The position numbers were made by a program, and so were the translations under genes. Below, piece after piece: positions 47,854 to 54,037 of a stretch of DNA of 54,037 nt (position 1 is its first letter; the number at the start of each line of letters is the position of its first letter). A model generated the notes under the pieces. The model saw nothing but the letters and a program-made list of their open reading frames with translations, was not told the DNA's origin and did not search any database. Source of the DNA: Lysobacterales bacterium. Its GTDB lineage: Bacteria > Pseudomonadota > Gammaproteobacteria > Xanthomonadales > SZUA-5. The stretch is from NCBI GenBank assembly GCA_019187485.1, contig JABAQR010000067.1:1-54037 (forward strand). The letters run 5' to 3'.

Positions 47854-47875
47854 CACCATACGTTCGGGTATGGTG
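47854..47875. promoter_or_regulatory. 8-bp inverted repeat, possible operator
   Basis: CACCATAC-GTTCGG-GTATGGTG, a perfect dyad 101 bp upstream of the secreted hydrolase start. It stands out because the surrounding sequence is less symmetric. It could be a regulator site for the hydrolase gene. Confidence 0.4.
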
Positions 47876-48052
47876 CTCCCGGACGACAGGCAAACGCAAG
47901 CGCCGAAGTGGCGCGAAATGTCACGCGTCCACGGGTGGCGGTCCGGCGAGGCTCGGTGAACGGGTGGTCGGTTGCGGGTTCCCGGCAGACTCCGGCAAGC
48001 GCAGGGGAACTGCGAACGAGGGTTCGTAGCCGACAACCCGTTTGGCGCCGCC

Positions 48053-48058
48053 TATGCT
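48053..48058 (+). promoter_or_regulatory. Possible -10 element (TATGCT) of tatD
   Basis: CCTATGCT, 31 bp before ATG 48090. Same motif as upstream of 49029 and close to that upstream of 43461. Confidence 0.35.
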
Positions 48059-48089
48059 CCGCGGTCCGGAATCCACGCACCGCAGGTCC

Positions 48090-48938
48090 ATGCAGCTCAT
48101 CGACATCGGCGCCAACCTCGCGCACGAATCCTTCGCGCACGATCTGTCGAACGTGCTCGACCACGCGCGCGCGGTCGGGATCGGCGCGATCGTGGTCACC
48201 GGCGCGAGCGAGCAGGGCAGTGTCGATGCGCATGCGCTGGCGCAGCGCTGGCCGAAGTTCCTGTACGCGACCGCCGGCGTGCATCCGCACCACGCCGCCG
48301 ACTACACGGCGGAGACCCACGCGATCCTGGGCGCGCTGCACCGCCAGGCCGACGTGGTCGCGGTCGGCGAGTGCGGGCTCGACTATTTCCGCGACCTTTC
48401 GCCGCGACCCACGCAGCAATGGTGCTTCGAGCAGCAACTGGAGCTGGCGCTCGCCTGCGGCAAGCCGCTGTTCCTGCACCAGCGCGACGCGCACGACGAT
48501 TTCCTCGCGATCCTGCGCCAGGTGCGCGATCGCCTCGGCGCCTGCGTGGTGCACTGCTTCACCGCCGATCGCCGCGAGCTCTACCAGTGCCTGGACCTCG
48601 ATTGTCACATCGGCATCACCGGCTGGATCTGCGACGAGCGTCGCGGCGCGCACCTGATTCCGTTGGTGAAGGACATTCCGGCCGACCGGCTGATGATCGA
48701 GACCGACGCGCCCTATCTGCTGCCGCGCACCATCCAACCGAAGCCGAAGACCCATCGCAACGAACCCAGATACTTGCCTTGGGTGCTGCGGACCGTCGCC
48801 GCGGCGCGCGGCGAGCCTCCGGAACAACTGGCCGCGAGCAGCACTGCGACCGCGCGCGCCTTCTTCGGCCTGCACGGAGAGCACTTGGGGAGACACCCGC
48901 CCGCGGAGCCGCAACGATCCGTCCGAACCTGCGTGTAG
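48090..48938 (+). CDS. tatD: TatD-family 3'-5' DNase
   Basis: 282 residues from ATG 48090 (MQLIDIGANLAHESF), about 20 longer than E. coli TatD because of a C-terminal tail. Metal-dependent amidohydrolase-fold nuclease of the cytoplasm that trims single-stranded DNA and RNA, linked to repair of oxidative DNA damage and RNA quality control. Seen: AGVHPHHAADY, VGECGLDYFRDLSP (metal-binding Glu and Asp), LFLHQRDAHDDF, VVHCFTADRRE, IGITGWICDERRG, ETDAPYLLPRTIQPKPKTHRNEPRYLP. The wording ITGWICDERRG and PRNEP-like end distinguish true TatD from YcfH and YjjV. The Tat genes are not in the window. Confidence 0.94.
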   Translation: MQLIDIGANLAHESFAHDLSNVLDHARAVGIGAIVVTGASEQGSVDAHALAQRWPKFLYATAGVHPHHAADYTAETHAILGALHRQADVVAVGECGLDYFRDLSPRPTQQWCFEQQLELALACGKPLFLHQRDAHDDFLAILRQVRDRLGACVVHCFTADRRELYQCLDLDCHIGITGWICDERRGAHLIPLVKDIPADRLMIETDAPYLLPRTIQPKPKTHRNEPRYLPWVLRTVAAARGEPPEQLAASSTATARAFFGLHGEHLGRHPPAEPQRSVRTCV

Positions 48939-48996
48939 ACGCGCTGCGGCGGCGTATGCCGATGACGCGCGCGCAGCGCGGGCGATCGCGATTGCC

Positions 48997-49002
48997 TATG
49001 CT
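48997..49002 (+). promoter_or_regulatory. Possible -10 element (TATGCT) of the gene at 49029
   Basis: GCCTATGCT, 26 bp before ATG 49029. A -35 is not clear. Confidence 0.35.
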
Positions 49003-49028
49003 GACCGAATCCCGCCGCGAAAGCCGCC

Positions 49029-49535
49029 ATGTCCACGCCCGCATCACCGTCCGCCATTGCCACAGTGCGCCTGCCGATCCACACCGAGACCCACGCCGGT
49101 CTGGGGGAGGCCGGCGGCATGCTCGGTTTTGACGGCGGCGAGCTGACGGTCGAATTCCAGACCCGCGACGCCTTGTTCGGACTCCTGCGCGGTCCACCGA
49201 AGGCACTGCGCGTGCCGCTGCACGCGATCGAGAGCGTGCGCTGCGGCGCGGGCTGGTTCTGGTTGATGCCGTGGATCGAGGTCACGCTGAACGACTTCCG
49301 GCTGCTGACCGAATTGCCCGGCGCCGAAGGCGGCCGCTGGCGCGCGCGCGTGCGCTTCGCCGATCGCGCCGCGCTGCGCCGCTTCGCGCAGGCGCTCGGC
49401 TTCGCCCGCGCCGAATCGCTGCACACGCGGCTCACCGAGGGCCTGCCGCAGCGGACGGACGACGCCCCGCCGGTCGCGCCGCCGATCGCCCCGCCACTCC
49501 CGCCGCCCGCGGCGCGCCGGCGCGAACGCGAGTAG
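49029..49535 (+). CDS. Unknown protein of 168 residues, PH-like fold possible
   Basis: Starts at ATG 49029 (MSTPASPSAIATVRLPIH). I do not recognise a named family. Residues ~15-125 alternate short beta strands and one helix (GMLGFDGGELTVEFQTRD, KALRVPLHAIESVRCGAGWFWLMPWIEVTLND, RARVRFADRAALRRFAQALG), a pattern like bacterial PH domains. The tail is Pro-rich (PPVAPPIAPPLPPPAARR). No signal peptide. It lies 10 bp before the TPR/glycosyltransferase gene and is likely co-transcribed with it. Confidence 0.62.
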   Translation: MSTPASPSAIATVRLPIHTETHAGLGEAGGMLGFDGGELTVEFQTRDALFGLLRGPPKALRVPLHAIESVRCGAGWFWLMPWIEVTLNDFRLLTELPGAEGGRWRARVRFADRAALRRFAQALGFARAESLHTRLTEGLPQRTDDAPPVAPPIAPPLPPPAARRRERE

Positions 49536-49545
49536 CCGGTCGACG

Positions 49546-51525
49546 ATGTCCTGGATGGATTTCTGGCGCCGCAAGCCAGCGCCCACACCAGCGGCGACGA
49601 TCGCACCCGCCGCCAACGACGACGCGGCTGTGCGCGAGATCGCGGCTGGCAACACCGCCGAGGACCGCGGCGAGCTCGCGCTCGCGCGGGCGCACTATGC
49701 GCGCGCACTGGAGCTGGCGCCCGCGCTGCCGCGCGTGCACCTCAACCTCGGCAACCTGTGCCTGCTCGAGGGCGATGCCGGAGCCGCGATCGCCGCCTAT
49801 CGGCGAGCGCTCGATCTGGATCCTGCCCACGCCGGCGCCTGGTTCAACCTCGGCAACGTGCACTTCCGGCGTCGCGAGCACGAAGCGGCGATCGCCGCCT
49901 TCGAACGCTGCCTCGCGCTGACGCCGGCCCACGACGATGCCGAACTCGCGCTGGCGTTGGCACTCACCGACGCCGGCCACCCCGAACAGGCCGACGGCGT
50001 TTACCGTCGCCTGCTGGAGCGCCGCCCGGACTTCGTCGGCGCGCGCGCGAATCACGCGCAACTGCTGGCCCGGCAGCGCGACTACCTGGCGGCGGCGGCG
50101 CAATGGTCGCGCGTGCTGGCACAGCAACCCGACTATCCCTGCGCACCGGGGCACGCCTGCGCGGCGCGCGCCTACGCCTGCGACTGGGAGGGACTCGCGC
50201 CGGCGGTCGCCGCGCTCGAGCGCAGCGCGATCGCCGGGCAGCCGGTGGCGCTGCCCTTCCACCTGGCCATCCTCGGCAGCTCGCGCACGGCGCAACTGGC
50301 AGCCGCCCGCCGCTACACCGCCGACCGCTTCCCGCCAGGGGCGCCGCCGAGTGCGCGTGCACGCACCCCCGGGCGCCTGCGCCTGGCCTATGTGTCCGCC
50401 GACTTCCACCAGCACGCCACCGCCGCGCTGACCGCGCGCCTGTTCGAACTGCACGACCGCGCACGCTTCGAGGTGCACGCCTGGTCCTTCGGCCGCGACG
50501 ACGGCAGCCCGATGCGCCGGCGCCTGGAAGCCGCCTTCGAGCATTTCCATGAGGTGCGCGGATGGTCCGACGAGGCGATCGCACGCGCGATCCACGCCTC
50601 CGGCTGCGACATCGCGATCGACCTCAAGGGCTATACCGCCGACGCGCGCCCGGCGATCTTCAGCGCGCACCCGGCACCGCTGCAGGTGGCGTGGCTGGGC
50701 TTTCCGGGCACCAGCGGCAATCCCGCTTTCGACTACCTGATCGCCGATCGGCAACTGATCGCAGCAGAAGAAACCGACGACTACAGCGAGCGCATCGTCT
50801 GGCTGCCCGACAGTTACCAGGCCAACGACGATCGCCGCGCGATCGCCGCGACCGCCCCCGGTCGCGCAGCCCTCGGCCTGCCGGAACGGTGCTTCGTCTG
50901 GTGCTGCTTCAACAACAACTTCAAGATCGTGCCGGCGGTCTTCGACGTCTGGATGCGGCTGCTGCTGGCGGTGCCGGACAGCGTGCTGTGGCTGCTGGCG
51001 GACAATCCGCAGGCGCAGGCCGCCCTCGAGAAGGAAGCGCGCGCGCGCGGCGTGGACCCGGCCCGTCTGGTGTTCGCGCCGCGCGCGGACCTGCCCGAGC
51101 ACCTCGCGCGCCAGGCCTGCGCCGACCTCTTCCTCGACACCCTGCCCTGCAATGCGCACACCACCGCGAGCGATGCCCTGTGGGCAGGACTGCCTGTGCT
51201 GACCTGCCGCGGCGAGAGCTTCGCCGGGCGCGTCGGCGCCAGTCTGCTGCATGCCGCGGGCCTGCCGGAACTGGTCACGCATTCGCTCGCCGAGTACGAG
51301 GCCCTGGCACTCGCGCTCGCGCGCGATCCGCAGCGGCTGCAGGCGCTGCGCGCGCGGCTGGGCAGAGGCAACGCCGGTTTGCCCTTGTTCGACAGCGCGC
51401 GCTTCTGCCGACACCTGGAAACGGGCTTCGCGCAGATGGTCGAGCGCCACCGATCCGGGCTGGCACCCGCCTCCTTCGACGTCGTTGCCGATGGTGCGTG
51501 CCGATTCCCCCGCAGCGTGGAATAG
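49546..51525 (+). CDS. TPR protein with O-GlcNAc-transferase-like (GT41) domain
   Basis: 659 residues from ATG 49546 (MSWMDFWRRKPAP). Residues ~25-200 hold about five TPR units (ALARAHYARALELAPALPRVHLNLGNLCLLEGDAGAAIAAYRRALDLDPAHAGAWFNLGNVHF...). From about 275 comes the GT41/SPINDLY catalytic region: RLAYVSADFHQHATA, IDLKGYTADARPAIFSAHPAPLQVAWLGFPGTSGNPAFDYLIAD, FVWCCFNNNFKIVPAVFDVWMRLL, RLVFAPR, LFLDTLPCNAHTTASDALWAGLPVLT and FAGRVGASLL. These match the UDP-sugar-binding fold of O-GlcNAc transferase relatives. In bacteria such proteins glycosylate proteins or surface structures. No membrane segment. The acceptor is unknown. Confidence 0.92.
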   Translation: MSWMDFWRRKPAPTPAATIAPAANDDAAVREIAAGNTAEDRGELALARAHYARALELAPALPRVHLNLGNLCLLEGDAGAAIAAYRRALDLDPAHAGAWFNLGNVHFRRREHEAAIAAFERCLALTPAHDDAELALALALTDAGHPEQADGVYRRLLERRPDFVGARANHAQLLARQRDYLAAAAQWSRVLAQQPDYPCAPGHACAARAYACDWEGLAPAVAALERSAIAGQPVALPFHLAILGSSRTAQLAAARRYTADRFPPGAPPSARARTPGRLRLAYVSADFHQHATAALTARLFELHDRARFEVHAWSFGRDDGSPMRRRLEAAFEHFHEVRGWSDEAIARAIHASGCDIAIDLKGYTADARPAIFSAHPAPLQVAWLGFPGTSGNPAFDYLIADRQLIAAEETDDYSERIVWLPDSYQANDDRRAIAATAPGRAALGLPERCFVWCCFNNNFKIVPAVFDVWMRLLLAVPDSVLWLLADNPQAQAALEKEARARGVDPARLVFAPRADLPEHLARQACADLFLDTLPCNAHTTASDALWAGLPVLTCRGESFAGRVGASLLHAAGLPELVTHSLAEYEALALALARDPQRLQALRARLGRGNAGLPLFDSARFCRHLETGFAQMVERHRSGLAPASFDVVADGACRFPRSVE

Positions 51526-51553
51526 TGACGGCATGCGACTGTCGGGGAAATCC

Positions 51554-51847
51554 ATGTTTTCGTGGTTCGATGCGGGCGAGGCGAAGAAGTTCGGCAAGGA
51601 ACTTGCCGAACTGATCGTCGAGCGCAGTCAGGGCGCGGACAAGCGCAAGGAGAAGAAGGCCGCGCTCGGCGCCGAGAAGCTGGCGCGCGACGTGAGCATG
51701 CGCATCAATGCTTTCCGCGGCGGTCACAGGCTCAACGTCTACAAGAAGGCGCAGCTCGGCAACGAGCTGAAGTGGGGCCTGCAGCAAGGCGGGATCGCGC
51801 AGGACCAGATCGACGGCTGGACCACCTTCGTGCTGTCGAGGCTGTAG
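51554..51847 (+). CDS. Small basic protein of 97 residues
   Basis: I prefer ATG 51554 (MFSWFDAGEAKKFGKEL), with GGGGAA a few bases upstream; ATG 51533 would add seven residues. Unrecognised family. The protein is helical and rich in Lys and Glu (RSQGADKRKEKKAALGAEKLARDVSMRINAFRGGHRLNVYKKAQLGNELKWGL), with a short aromatic N-terminus and no signal peptide or membrane segment. It starts 28 bp after the TPR/glycosyltransferase stop and may be part of the same transcript. Convergent with the glyoxalase-fold gene, whose stop is 4 bp beyond this gene's stop. Confidence 0.6.
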   Translation: MFSWFDAGEAKKFGKELAELIVERSQGADKRKEKKAALGAEKLARDVSMRINAFRGGHRLNVYKKAQLGNELKWGLQQGGIAQDQIDGWTTFVLSRL

Positions 51848-51851
51848 CGTC

Positions 51852-52244
51852 TCAGCCCGACCTCCGCTCGGGCGGCTGCCACAGTTCGATGCGGTTGCGC
51901 TCCGGATCCATGACCCAACCGAAGCGTCCGAACTCCGAGGACTCGACCTTCTCGTCGACCTCGCAACCTTCCGCGCGCAGTGCGGTGAGCACGGCGTCGA
52001 GGTCGTCCACGCGGTAGTTGACCATGAAGGGCGCCGGGCTCGGGTCGAAATAGCGCGAGTCGGCCGGGAAGATGCTCCACACGGTAACGCCTTCGGGTTC
52101 GGGGCGCTCGGGCGTGTGCCAACGGAAACTGGCGCCGCCCCAGTCCTGGATGTCGATACCGAGGTGCCTGCGGTACCAGGTCTTCAAGGTTTCGGGATCG
52201 CGGGCCTTGATGAAGATGCCGCCGATGCCGGTCACGCGCTGCAT
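51852..52244 (-). CDS. Glyoxalase/VOC-superfamily protein
   Basis: 130 residues from ATG at 52242-52244 (MQRVTGIGGIFIKARDPETL). One VOC unit with paired beta-alpha-beta-beta-beta modules: GIFIKARDPETLKTWYRRHLGIDIQDWGGASFRWH and NYRVDDLDAVLTALRAEGCEVDEKVESSEFGRFGWVMDPERNRIELWQPP. The last block holds the Asp/Glu pattern of metal-binding VOC enzymes (DPExNxIELWxP). Members include glyoxalase I, dioxygenases and resistance proteins; single short units like this are often of unknown substrate. Cytoplasmic. It is divergent from the gene at 52309. Confidence 0.87.
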   Translation of the reverse strand: MQRVTGIGGIFIKARDPETLKTWYRRHLGIDIQDWGGASFRWHTPERPEPEGVTVWSIFPADSRYFDPSPAPFMVNYRVDDLDAVLTALRAEGCEVDEKVESSEFGRFGWVMDPERNRIELWQPPERRSG

Positions 52245-52308
52245 GTCGTTGCTCCGCTGCTCGCCGCCGGGCGATGATGCGCCGCGACGCCACTTCCAGG
52301 AATCGCCC

Positions 52309-52842
52309 ATGCGACCGCTGTCCGGCTGCTGCCTGCTGATCGCCTCCGCCTGCGCGCTGGCGCAGGATGCGCCGCCGACCCCGCCGCCGATGAGCGCGGC
52401 CGAGTGCGAGGTCTGGTCGCGCGAGCGCAGCTTCGCGGCGAGCGTCGAAGCGCACGACGGCGACGCCTTCCGCGCCCACATCCATCCGGATGCGGCTTTC
52501 ATCGAGAGCAAGGCGCAAATCGTGCGCGGGCGCGAAGCGATCGCGCAGAGTTGGGCCGGCATCCTCGCCGGCGAGGAGATCGTGCTGCGCTGGCATCCGG
52601 AGCGGGTGACGATCGCCGGCGACGGCGGGGTCGCCTCCTCCCGCGGTCCCTACTGGGTCCTGAATCCGAAGCTCGAACAGGAACCGCGCTGGCTGATCGG
52701 CGAGTTCAGCTCGATCTGGGTCAGGGGCAAGGACGGGCGCTGGCTGGTGCTGATGGACGGCGTCGGCGGCAACCAGACGCGCCAGGCCAGCGAGGAAGAC
52801 GTCAACCGGCTGAAATCGACGCTCAAGGCGACTTGTCCCTGA
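52309..52842 (+). CDS. Exported SnoaL/DUF4440-like protein
   Basis: 177 residues from ATG 52309 (MRPLSGCCLLIASACALAQD), with AGGA upstream. A signal peptide ends near ALAQ. The mature protein has the cystatin-like/NTF2 cone fold of DUF4440/SnoaL proteins: a long first helix (ECEVWSRERSFAASVEAHDGDAFRAHIHPDAAFI), then RGREAIAQSWAGILAGEEIVLRW, SSRGPYWVLNP and WLIGEFSSIWVRGKDGRWLVLMDGVGGN. The length is typical. Such proteins bind small ligands or act as isomerases; the role here is unknown. A perfect 12-bp palindrome (GGGTGCGCACCC, 52843-52854) follows directly after the stop. Confidence 0.82.
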   Translation: MRPLSGCCLLIASACALAQDAPPTPPPMSAAECEVWSRERSFAASVEAHDGDAFRAHIHPDAAFIESKAQIVRGREAIAQSWAGILAGEEIVLRWHPERVTIAGDGGVASSRGPYWVLNPKLEQEPRWLIGEFSSIWVRGKDGRWLVLMDGVGGNQTRQASEEDVNRLKSTLKATCP

Positions 52843-52854
52843 GGGTGCGCACCC
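52843..52854. repeat. 12-bp perfect palindrome after a stop codon
   Basis: GGGTGCGCACCC begins at the base after TGA (52840-52842). It is short and has no T-tract. The remaining 210 bp up to 53064 show no gene. Confidence 0.4.
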
Positions 52855-53064
52855 ACCGGGCTGTAGGCGCGCCCGGCACATGCGTCGTGCGGGTTCAGGC
52901 TGGAACGGGTGGGGAGGAGCGCCGATGCATGTGAAAGGGACCGGCGACGAGCGCGCGGCGGCGCCGCGGCCCGTGGCTCCCGATCGCTGGGCGCCCGCCG
53001 CTCTGGTTTGACTGCTGCGGGCAAGCGGGCCCAGGCTCCGTCGCGCCCACCTGTGGAGCCCGAG

Positions 53065-54037
53065 ATGTCCGTTCTCGAACGCCCTGCGACCCTGCCCGGC
53101 CTGCGGCTTGCGCTCCACGGCGCCGGCCTGCTCGCCTTCGACGCGGTCGCTGCGACCACCAGGATCGTCGAGGCGATGCACGCGACGATCGCCGCGCACG
53201 CGCTGCCGCTGGGGCGGGGCCGCGAACGCGTCGGCGGCATCGGCGGTCTCGTCTATCGCAGCATTCACGGCATCAACGAACTGCTGCGGCGCGGCAGTGA
53301 CCATGCGCTCGGCCTGCTCGCCGACGGCTCCGAAACGGCGGGCGCCGACCCGCGCATCGAGGCCGCGCGCGCCGCGCTCAACGGCGTGCTCGGCGACCAC
53401 CTCGAACGCAGCGGCAACCCGCTCGCGCTGCCGATGCGATTGCGCCGCGACGGGATCGCGCTGCAGGTCGAGCGCGCGGCGCTGGCGGCGGCGCTGCCGC
53501 AGGCCGGCGGGCGCCTGCTGGTGCTGGTGCACGGCCTGTGCATGAACGACCGCCAGTGGCTGCGCGCGGGCCACGACCACGGCGCGATGCTCGAGCGCGA
53601 GCATGGCTACACCGCGCTGCGGCTGTACTACAACAGCGGCCGCCACATCTCGCACAACGGCCGCGAGTTCTCGGCGCTGCTCGAAGACCTGCTCGCACAG
53701 TGGCCAGTGCCCGTGCGCGAACTGGTGCTGCTCGGGCACAGCATGGGCGGCCTCGTCGCGCGCAGCGCGGTGCACCAGGGACTGGCCGCCGGTCGGCGCT
53801 GGTGCGAGCGGCTGGGCGCGCTGGTCTGTCTGGGCAGCCCGCACCACGGCGCCAGCGCCGAGCGCATCGGCAGCCATGTGCACCAGGCGATCGGCCTGTC
53901 GCCCTACAGCGCGCCGATCGCGCGCCTCGGCGCGCTGCGCTCGGAAGGCATCACCGACCTGCGCCACGGCAACCTGCTCGAAGCGGACTGGCAGGGCCGC
54001 GACCGCTTCGCCGGCGGCGACCACCGGATTCCGCTGC
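53065..54037 (+). CDS. Lipase-like alpha/beta hydrolase (partial, runs off the window)
   Basis: Open from ATG 53065 (MSVLERPATLPGLRLALHG), with GGAG 6 bp upstream, to the last base: 324 codons without a stop, so the C-terminus is missing. After ~150 variable, helical residues comes LLVLVHGLCMNDRQWLR, the oxyanion-hole start of the hydrolase fold; then YNSGRHISHNGREFSALLEDLL; then ELVLLGHSMGGLVARSAVH with nucleophile Ser226; then LGSPHHGASAERIGSHV. The GHSMGGL and LGSPHHG pair is typical of PGAP1-like/triacylglycerol-lipase-type esterases. No signal peptide is seen. The catalytic Asp and His lie near or beyond the window end. Confidence 0.82.
   Translation, partial: MSVLERPATLPGLRLALHGAGLLAFDAVAATTRIVEAMHATIAAHALPLGRGRERVGGIGGLVYRSIHGINELLRRGSDHALGLLADGSETAGADPRIEAARAALNGVLGDHLERSGNPLALPMRLRRDGIALQVERAALAAALPQAGGRLLVLVHGLCMNDRQWLRAGHDHGAMLEREHGYTALRLYYNSGRHISHNGREFSALLEDLLAQWPVPVRELVLLGHSMGGLVARSAVHQGLAAGRRWCERLGALVCLGSPHHGASAERIGSHVHQAIGLSPYSAPIARLGALRSEGITDLRHGNLLEADWQGRDRFAGGDHRIPL

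Larger units (their letters stand above)
47754..48089. other. 336-bp divergent intergenic region
   Basis: Separates the secreted hydrolase (-) and TatD (+). It contains the hairpin at 47854-47875 and a TATGCT -10 candidate for tatD at 48053-48058. I see nothing else: no small ORF with credible start and ribosome-binding site. Confidence 0.5.

Noticed and set aside
47940..48045. Possible REP element with GTAG start (GTAGCCGAC) upstream of tatD
   Set aside because: I could not pair the arms convincingly; only scattered short complementarities.

Overview
The window is GC-rich chromosomal DNA with mostly single genes or short operons, many Sec-exported proteins and long open shadow frames on the opposite strand of real genes. 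The gene set fits a gammaproteobacterium of the Lysobacterales (Xanthomonadales) type: a large TonB-dependent receptor with a VEVTGSRI plug start, a lysyl-endopeptidase-like secreted protease, a conditioned-medium-factor-like secreted hydrolase, TatD, Uup, a Cys-type SelO, and a secreted protein ending in VFANGFE. This placement is inference from family resemblance. I saw no rRNA, tRNA, CRISPR array, transposase or integrase.

Layout. 1-312: C-terminus of a membrane-anchored protein. 585-2483 (-): PLP decarboxylase. 2784-8874 (+): two adjacent secreted proteins, a PD40-type propeller with an inserted jelly-roll-like domain and a trypsin-fold protease, sharing a ~245-residue C-terminal domain. 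8958-12311 (+): two methyltransferases, a two-repeat HTH protein and a cardiolipin-synthase-like enzyme. 12417-15260 (-): TonB-dependent receptor. 15451-18156 (+): a four-part fusion (winged helix, Ser/Thr kinase, alpha/beta hydrolase, cyclase-like domain). 18386-20564 (+): TetR regulator and SelO. 20580-24571 (-): Asp-box propeller and RluE-like pseudouridine synthase.

24791-36935 (+): acetolactate synthase large subunit and, 9.8 kb later, its small subunit. These are usually neighbours. Between them lie a small unknown gene, a NodB-type deacetylase and an Rhs locus. One Rhs gene carries PPC-like repeats, an Rhs core and a low-GC C-terminal toxin-like domain. It is followed 3 nt later by a low-GC putative immunity gene, and then by a 1481-residue YD-repeat shell that stops where an Rhs core should begin. 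Together the two Rhs genes look like one Rhs toxin divided between two exported polypeptides.

37065-54037: parallel beta-helix exoprotein, SDR, DUF2799-like lipoprotein, Uup ABC-F ATPase, membrane protein, acetyl-CoA hydrolase/transferase family enzyme, secreted hydrolase, TatD, a small unknown protein, TPR/O-GlcNAc-transferase-like enzyme, a small basic protein, glyoxalase-fold protein, SnoaL-like exported protein and the start of a lipase-like hydrolase that runs off the end.

A second layer is a set of intergenic hairpins (near 18161, 24583, 36960 and 42279) whose arms are short, mostly 7-bp, GG-initiated tandem repeats. The heptamer differs at each locus (GGGGCAC, GGTGAGT, GGAAAAN) and the arms surround an unrelated GC-rich core. 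A 9-bp repeat array at 45649 may be a relative. The strongest leads are these hairpins, the divided Rhs locus inside the acetolactate synthase pair, and the kinase-hydrolase-cyclase fusion.
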